Origin: Streptomyces sp. NBC_00414
GTDB lineage: Bacteria; Actinomycetota; Actinomycetes; Streptomycetales; Streptomycetaceae
Length of the DNA stretch: 64,000 bases
Assembly: GCF_036038375.1 (NCBI RefSeq)
Contig: NZ_CP107935.1
Location: 4,278,001-4,342,000, forward strand
Direction of reading: 5' to 3'
Made by a program: the position numbers and the translations under genes. Positions 32,853-40,377 of this stretch are shown piece by piece. Under the pieces are notes generated by a model. That model did not search any database, had not been told where the DNA came from, and worked only from the letters and a program-made list of their open reading frames with translations. Numbering within the stretch: position 1 is the stretch's first letter; each line of letters begins with the position of its first letter.

Positions 32853-34507
32853 TCGCCCTCCCGCATGGGAACCCGCACACCACGCTCGTCAGCGACGGCC
32901 TCGGCGATGTCGTACCCGGCATCGACATGCCGAATGACACCCATCCCGGGGTCGTTCGTCAGCACGCGGCGAATCTTCTCGCCCGCGAGCTTCGTGCCGT
33001 CGGCCACCGTCACCTGCCCCGCGTGGATGGAGCGCCCCATGCCCACACCGCCGCCGTGGTGGATGGACACCCAGGACGCGCCGGAGGCCACGTTCACCAT
33101 CGCGTTCAGCAGCGGCCAGTCGGCGATCGCGTCGGAGCCGTCGAGCATGGCCTCGGTCTCGCGGTACGGGGAGGCGACGGAACCGCAGTCGAGGTGGTCG
33201 CGGCCGATGGCCAGGGGGGCCGTTAGTTCGCCGGAGGCGACCATGTCGTTGAAGCGCTCGCCCGCCTTGTCGCGCTCGCCGTAGCCGAGCCAGCAGATCC
33301 GCGCGGGCAGTCCCTGGAAGTGGACGCGCTCGCCGGCCAGCTTGATCCAGCGGTGGAGGGACTCGTTCTCCGGGAAGAGGTCGAGGATCGCCTTGTCGGT
33401 CTTGTGGATGTCGGAGGCCTCGCCGGACAGGGCGGCCCAGCGGAAGGGGCCCTTGCCCTCGGAGAACAGCGGCCGGATGTAGGCGGGCACGAAGCCGGGG
33501 AAGGCGAACGCCCGCTCGTATCCGGCCAGTTGCGCCTCGCCCCGGATGGAGTTGCCGTAGTCGAAGACCTCGGCGCCGGCGTCCATGAAGCCGACCATCG
33601 CCTCCACGTGCCGGGCCATGGACTCACGGGCCCGGGTGGTGAAGCCGGCCGGGTCCTTGGCGGCGTACGTGGCCATGTCGTCGAGGTCGACGCCGGTGGG
33701 CAGGTAGGCCAGCGGGTCGTGGGCCGAGGTCTGGTCGGTCACGATGTCGATCGGGGCGCCCTCGGCGAGCATGCGCGGCAGCAGGTCGGCGGCGTTGCCG
33801 AGCAGGCCGATGGAGAGCGGGCGGCGGGCGTCCCGGGCCTCGACAGCGAGCTGGAGGGCGTGCTCCAGGGAGTCGGCGCGTACGTCCAGGTACCGGTGCT
33901 CGATGCGGCGCTCGATGGCGCGCGGGTCGACGTCGATACAGATCGCGACGCCGTCGTTCATCGTCACGGCGAGCGGCTGGGCACCGCCCATGCCGCCGAG
34001 ACCGGCGGTCAGGGTGATGGTCCCGGCGAGCGTCCCGCCGAACTTCTTCGCGGCGACGGCGGAGAAGGTCTCGTAGGTGCCCTGGAGGATGCCCTGCGTG
34101 CCGATGTAGATCCACGATCCGGCGGTCATCTGCCCGTACATGGTGAGGCCGAGGGCTTCGAGGCGCCGGAACTCCTCCCAGTTCGCCCAGTCGCCCACCA
34201 GGTTGGAGTTGGCGATGAGGACGCGCGGGGCCCACTCGTGGGTCTGCATGACGCCGACGGGGCGGCCGGACTGGACGAGCATCGTCTCGTCCTGCTTCAG
34301 CGTCCGCAGCGTACGGACCATGGCGTCGTAGGAGCGCCAGTCGCGGGCGGCCTTGCCGGTGCCGCCGTAGACGACGAGCTTGTCGGGGTGCTCGGCGACC
34401 TCGGGGTCGAGGTTGTTCTGCAGCATCCGCAGAGCGGCTTCCTGCTGCCATCCCAGGGCGCTCAGTTCCGTGCCGCGTGATGCTCGGACGGGGCGGGGTC
34501 CTGACAT
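32849..34507 (-). CDS. hutU: Urocanate hydratase HutU
   Basis: A full-length 552-residue NAD-dependent urocanase that converts urocanate to imidazolonepropionate. Motifs: LVVYGGTGKAARDWRSY, LVQSGRPVGVMQTH, VLIANSNLVGDWANW, LAGTITLTAGLGGMGGAQPL, DQTSAHDPLAYLPTG and HHGGGVGMGRSIHAG. A strong AGGAGG lies 7 nt before the ATG. It is first gene of the hut operon. The true HutH (histidase) is not adjacent; the lyase at 40374 is not a normal histidase. A block of 8-bp direct repeats lies 66 bp upstream. Confidence 0.97.
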   Translation of the reverse strand: MSGPRPVRASRGTELSALGWQQEAALRMLQNNLDPEVAEHPDKLVVYGGTGKAARDWRSYDAMVRTLRTLKQDETMLVQSGRPVGVMQTHEWAPRVLIANSNLVGDWANWEEFRRLEALGLTMYGQMTAGSWIYIGTQGILQGTYETFSAVAAKKFGGTLAGTITLTAGLGGMGGAQPLAVTMNDGVAICIDVDPRAIERRIEHRYLDVRADSLEHALQLAVEARDARRPLSIGLLGNAADLLPRMLAEGAPIDIVTDQTSAHDPLAYLPTGVDLDDMATYAAKDPAGFTTRARESMARHVEAMVGFMDAGAEVFDYGNSIRGEAQLAGYERAFAFPGFVPAYIRPLFSEGKGPFRWAALSGEASDIHKTDKAILDLFPENESLHRWIKLAGERVHFQGLPARICWLGYGERDKAGERFNDMVASGELTAPLAIGRDHLDCGSVASPYRETEAMLDGSDAIADWPLLNAMVNVASGASWVSIHHGGGVGMGRSIHAGQVTVADGTKLAGEKIRRVLTNDPGMGVIRHVDAGYDIAEAVADERGVRVPMREGE

Positions 34508-34572
34508 GGTCTGCCTCCTGGCGACTGGTGAGTACTCCGGGTGCTGCCGTTCGTACAGCGGTCCAGCGGTAA

Positions 34573-34604
34573 GCGGTACAGCGATACAGCGATACAGCGA
34601 TACA
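34573..34604. repeat. 8-bp tandem repeat upstream of hutU
   Basis: Four consecutive 8-mers (GCGGTACA then GCGATACA three times) lie in the 186-bp region between hutU and the divergent decarboxylase gene. Degenerate relatives (GTACAGCG, GTCCAGCG) precede them. They may be regulator sites or a hypervariable tract. Confidence 0.8.
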
Positions 34605-34693
34605 GCGGATATTCACATCCTGGGCTTCTGAATAGAACTAGTCAATACCCCCGTGGGCCAGCGGGGGCGCCGTACGGGTGTTTGGCTGGATGT

Positions 34694-36160
34694 ATGGCTG
34701 CATACGGCACGGACACAGGGGACACGGACACGACGGGCGATCGGCCCGACGGGAGCGCGGGCGGGGGCAGGGGTGGGGGAACGGACGGCGGAACGGCCGA
34801 GACGGTGAAACTGGAGGCGACTCAGGGCGCGGCCGGGGCCGTGCGGCGCGACGAGGCCGTTCGCGCGGCCGTGGAGCAGGGACTCGTGAGCCCCTCCACT
34901 CCCCTCGTCGCACTCCTCGACACCACCGGCATCCGGGCTTCCGTGGCGGCCCTGCGGGCAGCCTTCGACGCGGTGAGCGCACCGGGTACGCCCGTGCTGC
35001 ACGCGTTCGCGGTGAAGGCGACCCCGCTGGTGCCGGTGCTGCGGCTGCTGCACCGGGAGGGCGTCGGCATGGAGGTCGCGAGTCCGGGGGAGCTGGCCCT
35101 CGCCCGCGCGGCCGGGGTGCCGCCGTCCCGTACGGTCCTCGACTCGCCCGCGAAGACCCCCTCCGAGCTGCGGGAGGCGCTCGCGCTGGGCATCGCGGTC
35201 AACGCGGACAACCCCCAGGAGCTGGCGCGGATCGACGCCCTGGTCCGGTCGGCGTCGACCCGCTCGCCCGTGGGGCTGCGGGTGAACCCGCAGGTCGGCG
35301 GGGGTTCGATCGGGGCGCTGTCGACGGCGACGGCGACCTCGAAGTTCGGGGTGGCGCTGCGGGACGAGGGTGCGCGCGAGTGGGTCGTGCGGGCGTATCT
35401 GGACCGGCCGTGGCTGACCCGGCTGCACACGCACTCCGGTTCGCAGGGGATGCCGCTGGAGCTGATGGCGCGCGGGGTGGCCGCGGCGTACGGGCTCGCG
35501 GAGGAGGTCAACGAGCGGGCCGGGCGGCGGCAGATCGACACGCTCGACATCGGCGGCGGGCTGCCGGTGAACTTCGGCTCGGACGCCCACGCGCCGACCT
35601 ACGAGGAGTACGCGCGGCTCCTCGCGTCGACCGTGCCGGGGCTCTTCGACGGGCGGTACGGGCTGGTGACGGAGTTCGGGCGGTCGCTGCTCGCCAAGCA
35701 CGGCATCGTGCTGGCCCGCGTCGAGTACGCGAAGTCGGCGGGCGGCCGGGCGATCGCGGTGACGCACGCGGGAGTTCAGGTGGCGGCCCGCACGGTGTAC
35801 GCGCCGGAGTCCTGGCCGCTGCGGGTGGCCGCGTACGACGACAAGGGGCGGCCGAAGGCGGGGCCCGACGTGGTGCAGGACGTGGCGGGACCCGCCTGCT
35901 TCGCGGGTGACCTGCTGGCGGAGGGCCGGTCGATGCCGCTGCTCGAACAGGGCGACTACGCGGCGGCGCTCGACACGGGGGCGTACTACTTCGCGCACCA
36001 CTACGGGTACAACTCGCTGGCGCGGCCCGCCGTCCACGGTTTCGGTCCGGACGGGGCGGGCGGGGTGCGGTTCGCGGTGGTCCGCACGGCGCAGACGCTC
36101 GACGAGATCGTGGCGGAGTCGGGAGGGGCACACACCGAGGCGTTGACCGGCACGATCTGA
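34694..36160 (+). CDS. PLP-dependent decarboxylase related to diaminopimelate decarboxylase (LysA/Nik family)
   Basis: About 488 residues of the alanine-racemase-like barrel family. The PLP Lys lies in HAFAVKATPLVPVLR; other marks are GMEVASPGELALARAAG, NPQVGGGSIGALSTATATSKFGV, THSGSQGMPLELMARG, LDIGGGLPVNFG and CFAGDLLAEGRSMP. The substrate-binding GxYYF-type segment is present near the end (GAYYFAHHYGYN), but the exact substrate is unclear; a lysA for the main lysine pathway may be elsewhere. The N-terminus is uncertain: Gly/Thr-rich before about residue 55, with a possible GTG at 34806. It diverges from hutU. Confidence 0.82.
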   Translation: MAAYGTDTGDTDTTGDRPDGSAGGGRGGGTDGGTAETVKLEATQGAAGAVRRDEAVRAAVEQGLVSPSTPLVALLDTTGIRASVAALRAAFDAVSAPGTPVLHAFAVKATPLVPVLRLLHREGVGMEVASPGELALARAAGVPPSRTVLDSPAKTPSELREALALGIAVNADNPQELARIDALVRSASTRSPVGLRVNPQVGGGSIGALSTATATSKFGVALRDEGAREWVVRAYLDRPWLTRLHTHSGSQGMPLELMARGVAAAYGLAEEVNERAGRRQIDTLDIGGGLPVNFGSDAHAPTYEEYARLLASTVPGLFDGRYGLVTEFGRSLLAKHGIVLARVEYAKSAGGRAIAVTHAGVQVAARTVYAPESWPLRVAAYDDKGRPKAGPDVVQDVAGPACFAGDLLAEGRSMPLLEQGDYAAALDTGAYYFAHHYGYNSLARPAVHGFGPDGAGGVRFAVVRTAQTLDEIVAESGGAHTEALTGTI

Positions 36161-36180
36161 GGCACCCGCGCCGGGCCGAG

Positions 36181-36214
36181 CCTGTCCGGGCCGACCCTGC
36201 TCGGCCCGGACAGG
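36181..36214. terminator. Terminator after the decarboxylase gene
   Basis: Perfect 14-bp stem CCTGTCCGGGCCGA / TCGGCCCGGACAGG with a 6-nt loop, 20 nt after the stop codon. Confidence 0.85.
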
Positions 36215-36413
36215 AGCACAAAGCAGCGCGGATCGTGCCTGAATCCGCGGACCAGGAAAATCCCGAAGGTCTGATTATCGGCAGGGCAATCGACCCACAC
36301 TAGTCAGCAACCGGCATGTTCCAAGGGAAATTGCCATATCTCTCACTCGTCGCGCACACGTTGCGTAGCTTCTGCGTCACTCAGCTGAACCGACGGGCGG
36401 GAGGGGGAGCACC

Positions 36414-36812
36414 GTGCCCGGAATCGACGAGTGCCTGCTGGAGGCCATGAGGCTGCCCGGAGCCCGGGGAGCCTCGGTGGTCGACTGGACCAGCGGACTG
36501 GCTCTGGGCACGGTCGGCGACTCACCCAACGGGGACCACGAGGCCACCGCGGCCGAGTCGGCGGAACTCGCCCGGCTCGCCGCGGAACACAAGGCCTTCG
36601 CCCCGGAGGAGGGAGCCGACTGGTCCGGCGGGCAGCCGCCGGTGGAAGACCTCATCATCAGCAACCGGGACAGCTATCACGTCCTGCGCTTCGTCCGGAC
36701 GACCTTCGACAGCAGTGTGTTCCTGCATCTGTGGCTGGGGCGCTCGGACGGCAATCTCGCACTGGCCCGAATACGCCTGGGCGAGATGGCGGAACGGCTG
36801 GTGGTGGGGTGA
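36414..36812 (+). CDS. Roadblock/LC7-like protein 1
   Basis: A 132-residue, single-domain protein. GASVVDWTSGLALGTVGDS and the closing FLHLWLGRSDGNLALARIRL align with the protein at 38311 (GAALVDYTTGMALGTIGGS; FLYLVLDAKRANLAMARHQL). It starts at GTG 36414 after GGGAGGGGG. In bacteria Roadblock proteins usually act as MglB-type GAPs or scaffolds for small GTPases such as those in the conservons, but no GTPase is encoded here. Its stop overlaps the next start by four bases. Confidence 0.8.
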   Translation: MPGIDECLLEAMRLPGARGASVVDWTSGLALGTVGDSPNGDHEATAAESAELARLAAEHKAFAPEEGADWSGGQPPVEDLIISNRDSYHVLRFVRTTFDSSVFLHLWLGRSDGNLALARIRLGEMAERLVVG

Positions 36813-37693
36813 CCACGATGGAAGCACGCCCCCTGCCGGAACTGGGGAGATACGACCGCGGTCCGTCGGAGCGCACGGACTCGCAGACCGGGGCGGCGCC
36901 CATGCTCAGCCCCATGCTCAGCCGCCTCGCGGAGGAGCGCGCCACCGGCGTCCTGACCCGGGACCGCGGGGTGCTGTATCTGGTCGAGGGCCAGGTGGTG
37001 CACGCCGAGAGCCCCGCGACCCCCGGGCTCGACGTACTGCTCACCAGCCGCGGGGCACTGGGTTCCGACGGCTGGTGGGAGGCCGTCTCAAAGGCGGGGG
37101 CCGAACGGCGCGTCGGACGGTTCCTGGTGGACAGCGGGCGGCTGGCCGCGGGCGCCCTGGAGCTGTGCCACCTGGGGGCGCTGTACGACGCCGCGTTCTT
37201 CACGCTCGGCGCGAGCAGCGGGCCGGCGCGTTTCAGGTACGGGGTCGCGCACTGGATCGGCCCCGTACGGCCGGTGACCGTGGACGCGGTGGAGCGCGAG
37301 ACGCTGCGGCGCCGCGCGCTGCTGCACCGCATCTGGCCCGACCCGGACACGGACACCGCGGAACTCGTCCGGACCGGCCGGGCCGTCGACGCGGTCCTCC
37401 CCCCGCGTCAGCGCACGGTGCTCGACCAGGTCGACGGGCAGCGCACGGTCTCGGACATCTCACGGGTCCTCGGCCGGCCGGGATTCCACACCCTGGTCGA
37501 CGTCCGCCGACTGGCGGCCGCCGGGATCGTGACGACCCGTACGCGCACGGTCGAGTCCCGGGCCCCGGAGTCCGACGTACCCGTGTCCCCCCTCTCCAGT
37601 GCGACCGCCCGGGCGGCGCAGGCCGCGCAGGCGTCGGCGGATCCCGACGTGGCCCTGCTGCGCAGGCTCAGAGACGCATTGGAGGCCTTGTGA
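36809..37693 (+). CDS. DUF4388-like protein with winged-helix-like C-terminal part
   Basis: 294 residues. Residues about 45-75 (ATGVLTRDRGVLYLVEGQVV) match the PATAN/DUF4388 pattern of signalling proteins; the middle region carries a second such repeat. The region at about 195-245 (LPPRQRTVLDQVDGQRTVSD then FHTLVDVRRLAAAGIV) looks like a winged helix. The Ala-rich tail and RRLRDALEAL are non-catalytic. It starts at the GTG overlapping the Roadblock gene (GTGA); an ATG 9 nt later is possible. Proteins of this type usually work with Roadblock domains in GTPase-linked regulation. Confidence 0.75.
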   Translation: MTTMEARPLPELGRYDRGPSERTDSQTGAAPMLSPMLSRLAEERATGVLTRDRGVLYLVEGQVVHAESPATPGLDVLLTSRGALGSDGWWEAVSKAGAERRVGRFLVDSGRLAAGALELCHLGALYDAAFFTLGASSGPARFRYGVAHWIGPVRPVTVDAVERETLRRRALLHRIWPDPDTDTAELVRTGRAVDAVLPPRQRTVLDQVDGQRTVSDISRVLGRPGFHTLVDVRRLAAAGIVTTRTRTVESRAPESDVPVSPLSSATARAAQAAQASADPDVALLRRLRDALEAL

Positions 37694-38214
37694 TCCGCGC
37701 GCTCCGACAGCGTGCCGAGAGGAGACAACTGATGGCGGCGGAGGCCGAAGTCCTCGACGAACTGCACCGGTTACGGGCCCGGGTGCCCCAGCTCACGGGC
37801 GCGCTCGCGGCCAGCGTCGACGGCCTGGTACTGGCCCAGGACACTCCGGGCGTGGAGCCGGAGGGGCTGGCCGCCCTCACCGCCGCCGCACTGGGGGTCG
37901 CCCTCCGTGTGACGGACGCGACCGGACGGGGCGACTTCCGCGAGCTGCTGGTGCGCGGCGAGCACGGCTATGTGGCGACCTACGCGGCGGGACCCACCGC
38001 CGTACTGACGCTGCTGGCCGGCGACCGGGCGAACGTCGGCCGGCTGCATCTCGAAGGGCGCCGCTCCGGCACCCGGATCGGCGAACTCGTCGAGGCCGCC
38101 GCCGAGGCCCAGCCGACCCCGGCGGCACGGCCCGCCCCGAAGGCCCTCACACCCCGCACCAGAACCGCGCGCACCGCGCGGACGGTCCCCGGGCCGACCG
38201 GCGAAAGCCCTTGA
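37690..38214 (+). CDS. Roadblock/LC7-like protein 2
   Basis: About 174 residues; GTG 37690 overlaps the previous stop (GTGA), and an ATG at 37732 is possible. The Roadblock fold is suggested by VPQLTGALAASVDGLVLAQD, AALTAAALGVALRV and VLTLLAGDRANVGRLHLEGR, then GTRIGELVEAA. The C-terminus is a disordered Pro/Arg/Thr tail. It continues the same translation-coupled cassette. Confidence 0.72.
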   Translation: MIRALRQRAERRQLMAAEAEVLDELHRLRARVPQLTGALAASVDGLVLAQDTPGVEPEGLAALTAAALGVALRVTDATGRGDFRELLVRGEHGYVATYAAGPTAVLTLLAGDRANVGRLHLEGRRSGTRIGELVEAAAEAQPTPAARPAPKALTPRTRTARTARTVPGPTGESP

Positions 38215-38310
38215 ATCCGGTGGCACCGAACCGAACCTGACCACCCTGAAACACCCTGAACAACCACGAACCAACATGAACTGAACCGAACCGAAAGGAC
38301 CGGCACAACC

Positions 38311-38685
38311 ATGACCAACACCGAAACCGCCTTGAAAGAGACTCTGGCCTCCATCGAGGGCGCGACCGGAGCCGCTCTCGTCGACTACACGACCGGTATG
38401 GCGCTGGGCACGATCGGCGGCAGCAAGAGCTTCGACCTCACGGTCGCCGCGGCCGGCAACACCGACGTCGTCCGCGCCAAGATCCGCACCATGGAACACC
38501 TGGGCCTGAAGGGCGAGATCGAGGACATCCTGATCACGCTCTCCGACCAGTACCACCTGATCCGGCTGATCAAGGGCCGGGGCGGCAACGGCCTCTTCCT
38601 CTACCTGGTGCTCGACGCCAAACGCGCCAACCTGGCCATGGCCCGCCACCAGTTGAAGAAGATCGAGGGCGACCTGGAGGTCTGA
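38311..38685 (+). CDS. Roadblock/LC7-like protein 3
   Basis: A compact 124-residue protein that matches protein 1 along its whole length. GAALVDYTTGMALGTIGGS, GEIEDILITLSDQYHLIRLI and FLYLVLDAKRANLAMARHQL are the core strands and helices. It lacks any extra domain. It starts 96 nt after the previous gene; the leader is A/C-rich with short direct repeats (CACCCTGAA twice). It is probably the most abundant member of the set, but that is an inference. Confidence 0.83.
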   Translation: MTNTETALKETLASIEGATGAALVDYTTGMALGTIGGSKSFDLTVAAAGNTDVVRAKIRTMEHLGLKGEIEDILITLSDQYHLIRLIKGRGGNGLFLYLVLDAKRANLAMARHQLKKIEGDLEV

Positions 38686-38725
38686 CCGACCCAGCGGTGA
38701 ACCGGCGGGGGCGAGGTCCGGGGGA

Positions 38726-39325
38726 TCAGACCAGCACCCCGCCCCGACGCCGCGCCCCACCGGGCGCGGCGTCGCCCGCGGCGATTCCGGTGGCTCGGTA
38801 GCCCTTGACGCGCTTGCCCGCCGGAACGCCCGCGCCACGGCCCAGCCAGTCGACCCGGACCCACAGGAGCGACTCGGCCGACCGTTCGAGCCGGCCGATC
38901 CAGGCCGCCTTGAGGCGAAGGCCCACTCCGGCGCCGGCGAGCAGCAGCCCGCCGGCGGCCGGCACGGCGAACGCGGACCCCAGCGCTGCGGCGAAGGCGA
39001 GCAGCAGCCACCAGCGGTGCCCCCGGCGCCAGTTCCGTACGGACACCGCCCGGTCCTGCAGCACATCGTGCTTGCTCGCGCGGTCGGCGCCGCGGGCGAG
39101 TGCCACGTACCGCTTCCTTCGCATCAGCAGGACGACGACCGCTGTGATCAGGAAGAGCGCGGCTCCCGCCGGCACCCCGATCCGCCGTCCCGTGATCCCG
39201 GGCACCAGTGCGCCCACTCCCGCCGCGACGACCCCGAGCCATCCCAGCGGTGCCGCTCCGGCCCGGACGACGACGGCCACCCGAGCAAGTCCCTGCCCTC
39301 CGCGCGCCACGCTCCGCCTCCTCAC
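38726..39325 (-). CDS. Small integral membrane protein
   Basis: 199 residues with about four membrane helices (for example LGWLGVVAAGVGALVPG, AALFLITAVVVLLM, WWLLLAFAAALGSAFAV and GGLLLAGAGVGLRL), then a basic/Gly C-terminal region. It begins MRRRSVARGG. I do not recognise the family. It is convergent with the Roadblock cassette and near the SIS regulator but probably independent. Confidence 0.6.
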   Translation of the reverse strand: MRRRSVARGGQGLARVAVVVRAGAAPLGWLGVVAAGVGALVPGITGRRIGVPAGAALFLITAVVVLLMRRKRYVALARGADRASKHDVLQDRAVSVRNWRRGHRWWLLLAFAAALGSAFAVPAAGGLLLAGAGVGLRLKAAWIGRLERSAESLLWVRVDWLGRGAGVPAGKRVKGYRATGIAAGDAAPGGARRRGGVLV

Positions 39326-39408
39326 CAGACGCCTGTGTGTGGCGGGCAGATTAGCGGCCGAAGGTGAGACAAATATGAGAGAGCCCGCAAAAGGACAGGC
39401 GGACTCCG

Positions 39409-40377
39409 CTACTCCACGAACAGGTTGCGCGCGGCGGCTCCCGCGTCGAACTCCTCAAGGCGCGCCTGGGCGTCCGGCAGCCCGTCGCACATCGCTTCGA
39501 GCAGCACCCGCCCCAGCAGCATCGGCGCGCAGGCCGTGTCGAAGGCGAGCCCCGTCCCGACGGCGGCGGGCAGCAGCAGGTCGGACACCTTGGCGACCGG
39601 CGCGAACGCGGAGTCCGCGACGGTGACGACGGTGAGGCCGGCCTCCTTCGCGTACGCGAGGGTGTCGACGACCTCGCGCGGGTGGCGGGGCAGCGCGAAG
39701 CACAGCAGGGTGCTGGCCCCGGCCCGTACCGCCGCGTCGATCCGGTCGTGGACCATCGTGCCGCCCTCGTGCAGCAGCCGGACGTCCGGATGGACCTTGG
39801 CCGCGAAGTACGCGAAGCCGTACGCCTGGGACGCGGCGGCCCGCAGCCCGAGCACCGGCAGGGGGCGCGAGGCGGCGAGGAGCCGGCCGGCCCGTTCGAC
39901 GGGACGCGGGTCCGCGAGCACGGAGGCGAGGTGGCGGAGGTTCTCGATCTCGGCCTCGACGGCCTGCTGGTACTCGTTGTACGAGCCGGTGTCGGCGGCG
40001 GGTTCGGCGGGGGCGACCTCGCGCAGGTGTCTGCGCAGCGCCGGGTAGCCGTCGAAGCCGAGGGCGACGGCGAAGCGGGTGACGGAGGGCTGACTGACGC
40101 CGGCGAGTTCGGCGAGCTCCACGCTCGACAGGAACGGCACGTCGGCGGCCCGGCGCACCATGCTGTGCGCGATGCGCCGCTGGGTGGGGGTCAGCCGGTG
40201 CCCCTCGAAGAGCGCCTGCAGCCGTCCGGCGGGAGCGTCCGTCACGCCCGAGCCGCCGCCGGTGCTCCCGTCGTGCCCGCCCGTGTTCGGGTGGTCCGTG
40301 CTCGCGTTGCCGTCCGGGCCCATGTCCATGTCCCTGTCCATGCCCATATTCACGCTCGTGTTCCCGTCCACGCTCAT
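39409..40377 (-). CDS. RpiR-type transcriptional regulator (HTH + SIS)
   Basis: 322 residues. An N-terminal HTH (LTPTQRRIAHSMVRRAADV, SVELAELAGVSQPSVTRFAVAL) is followed by a SIS domain (VLGLRAAASQAYGFAYFAAK, GASTLLCFALPRHPREVVDTL) that usually binds a phosphosugar or related ligand. Its ATG overlaps the lyase stop by four bases (ATGA), so it is coupled to the lyase gene. The first 45 residues are a Met/Asp/Gly low-complexity tract (NMGMDRDMDMGPDG) built from a repetitive CATGTCC-type DNA segment; the effective start could be an internal GTG at the TDAPAGRLQ segment. Confidence 0.83.
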   Translation of the reverse strand: MSVDGNTSVNMGMDRDMDMGPDGNASTDHPNTGGHDGSTGGGSGVTDAPAGRLQALFEGHRLTPTQRRIAHSMVRRAADVPFLSSVELAELAGVSQPSVTRFAVALGFDGYPALRRHLREVAPAEPAADTGSYNEYQQAVEAEIENLRHLASVLADPRPVERAGRLLAASRPLPVLGLRAAASQAYGFAYFAAKVHPDVRLLHEGGTMVHDRIDAAVRAGASTLLCFALPRHPREVVDTLAYAKEAGLTVVTVADSAFAPVAKVSDLLLPAAVGTGLAFDTACAPMLLGRVLLEAMCDGLPDAQARLEEFDAGAAARNLFVE

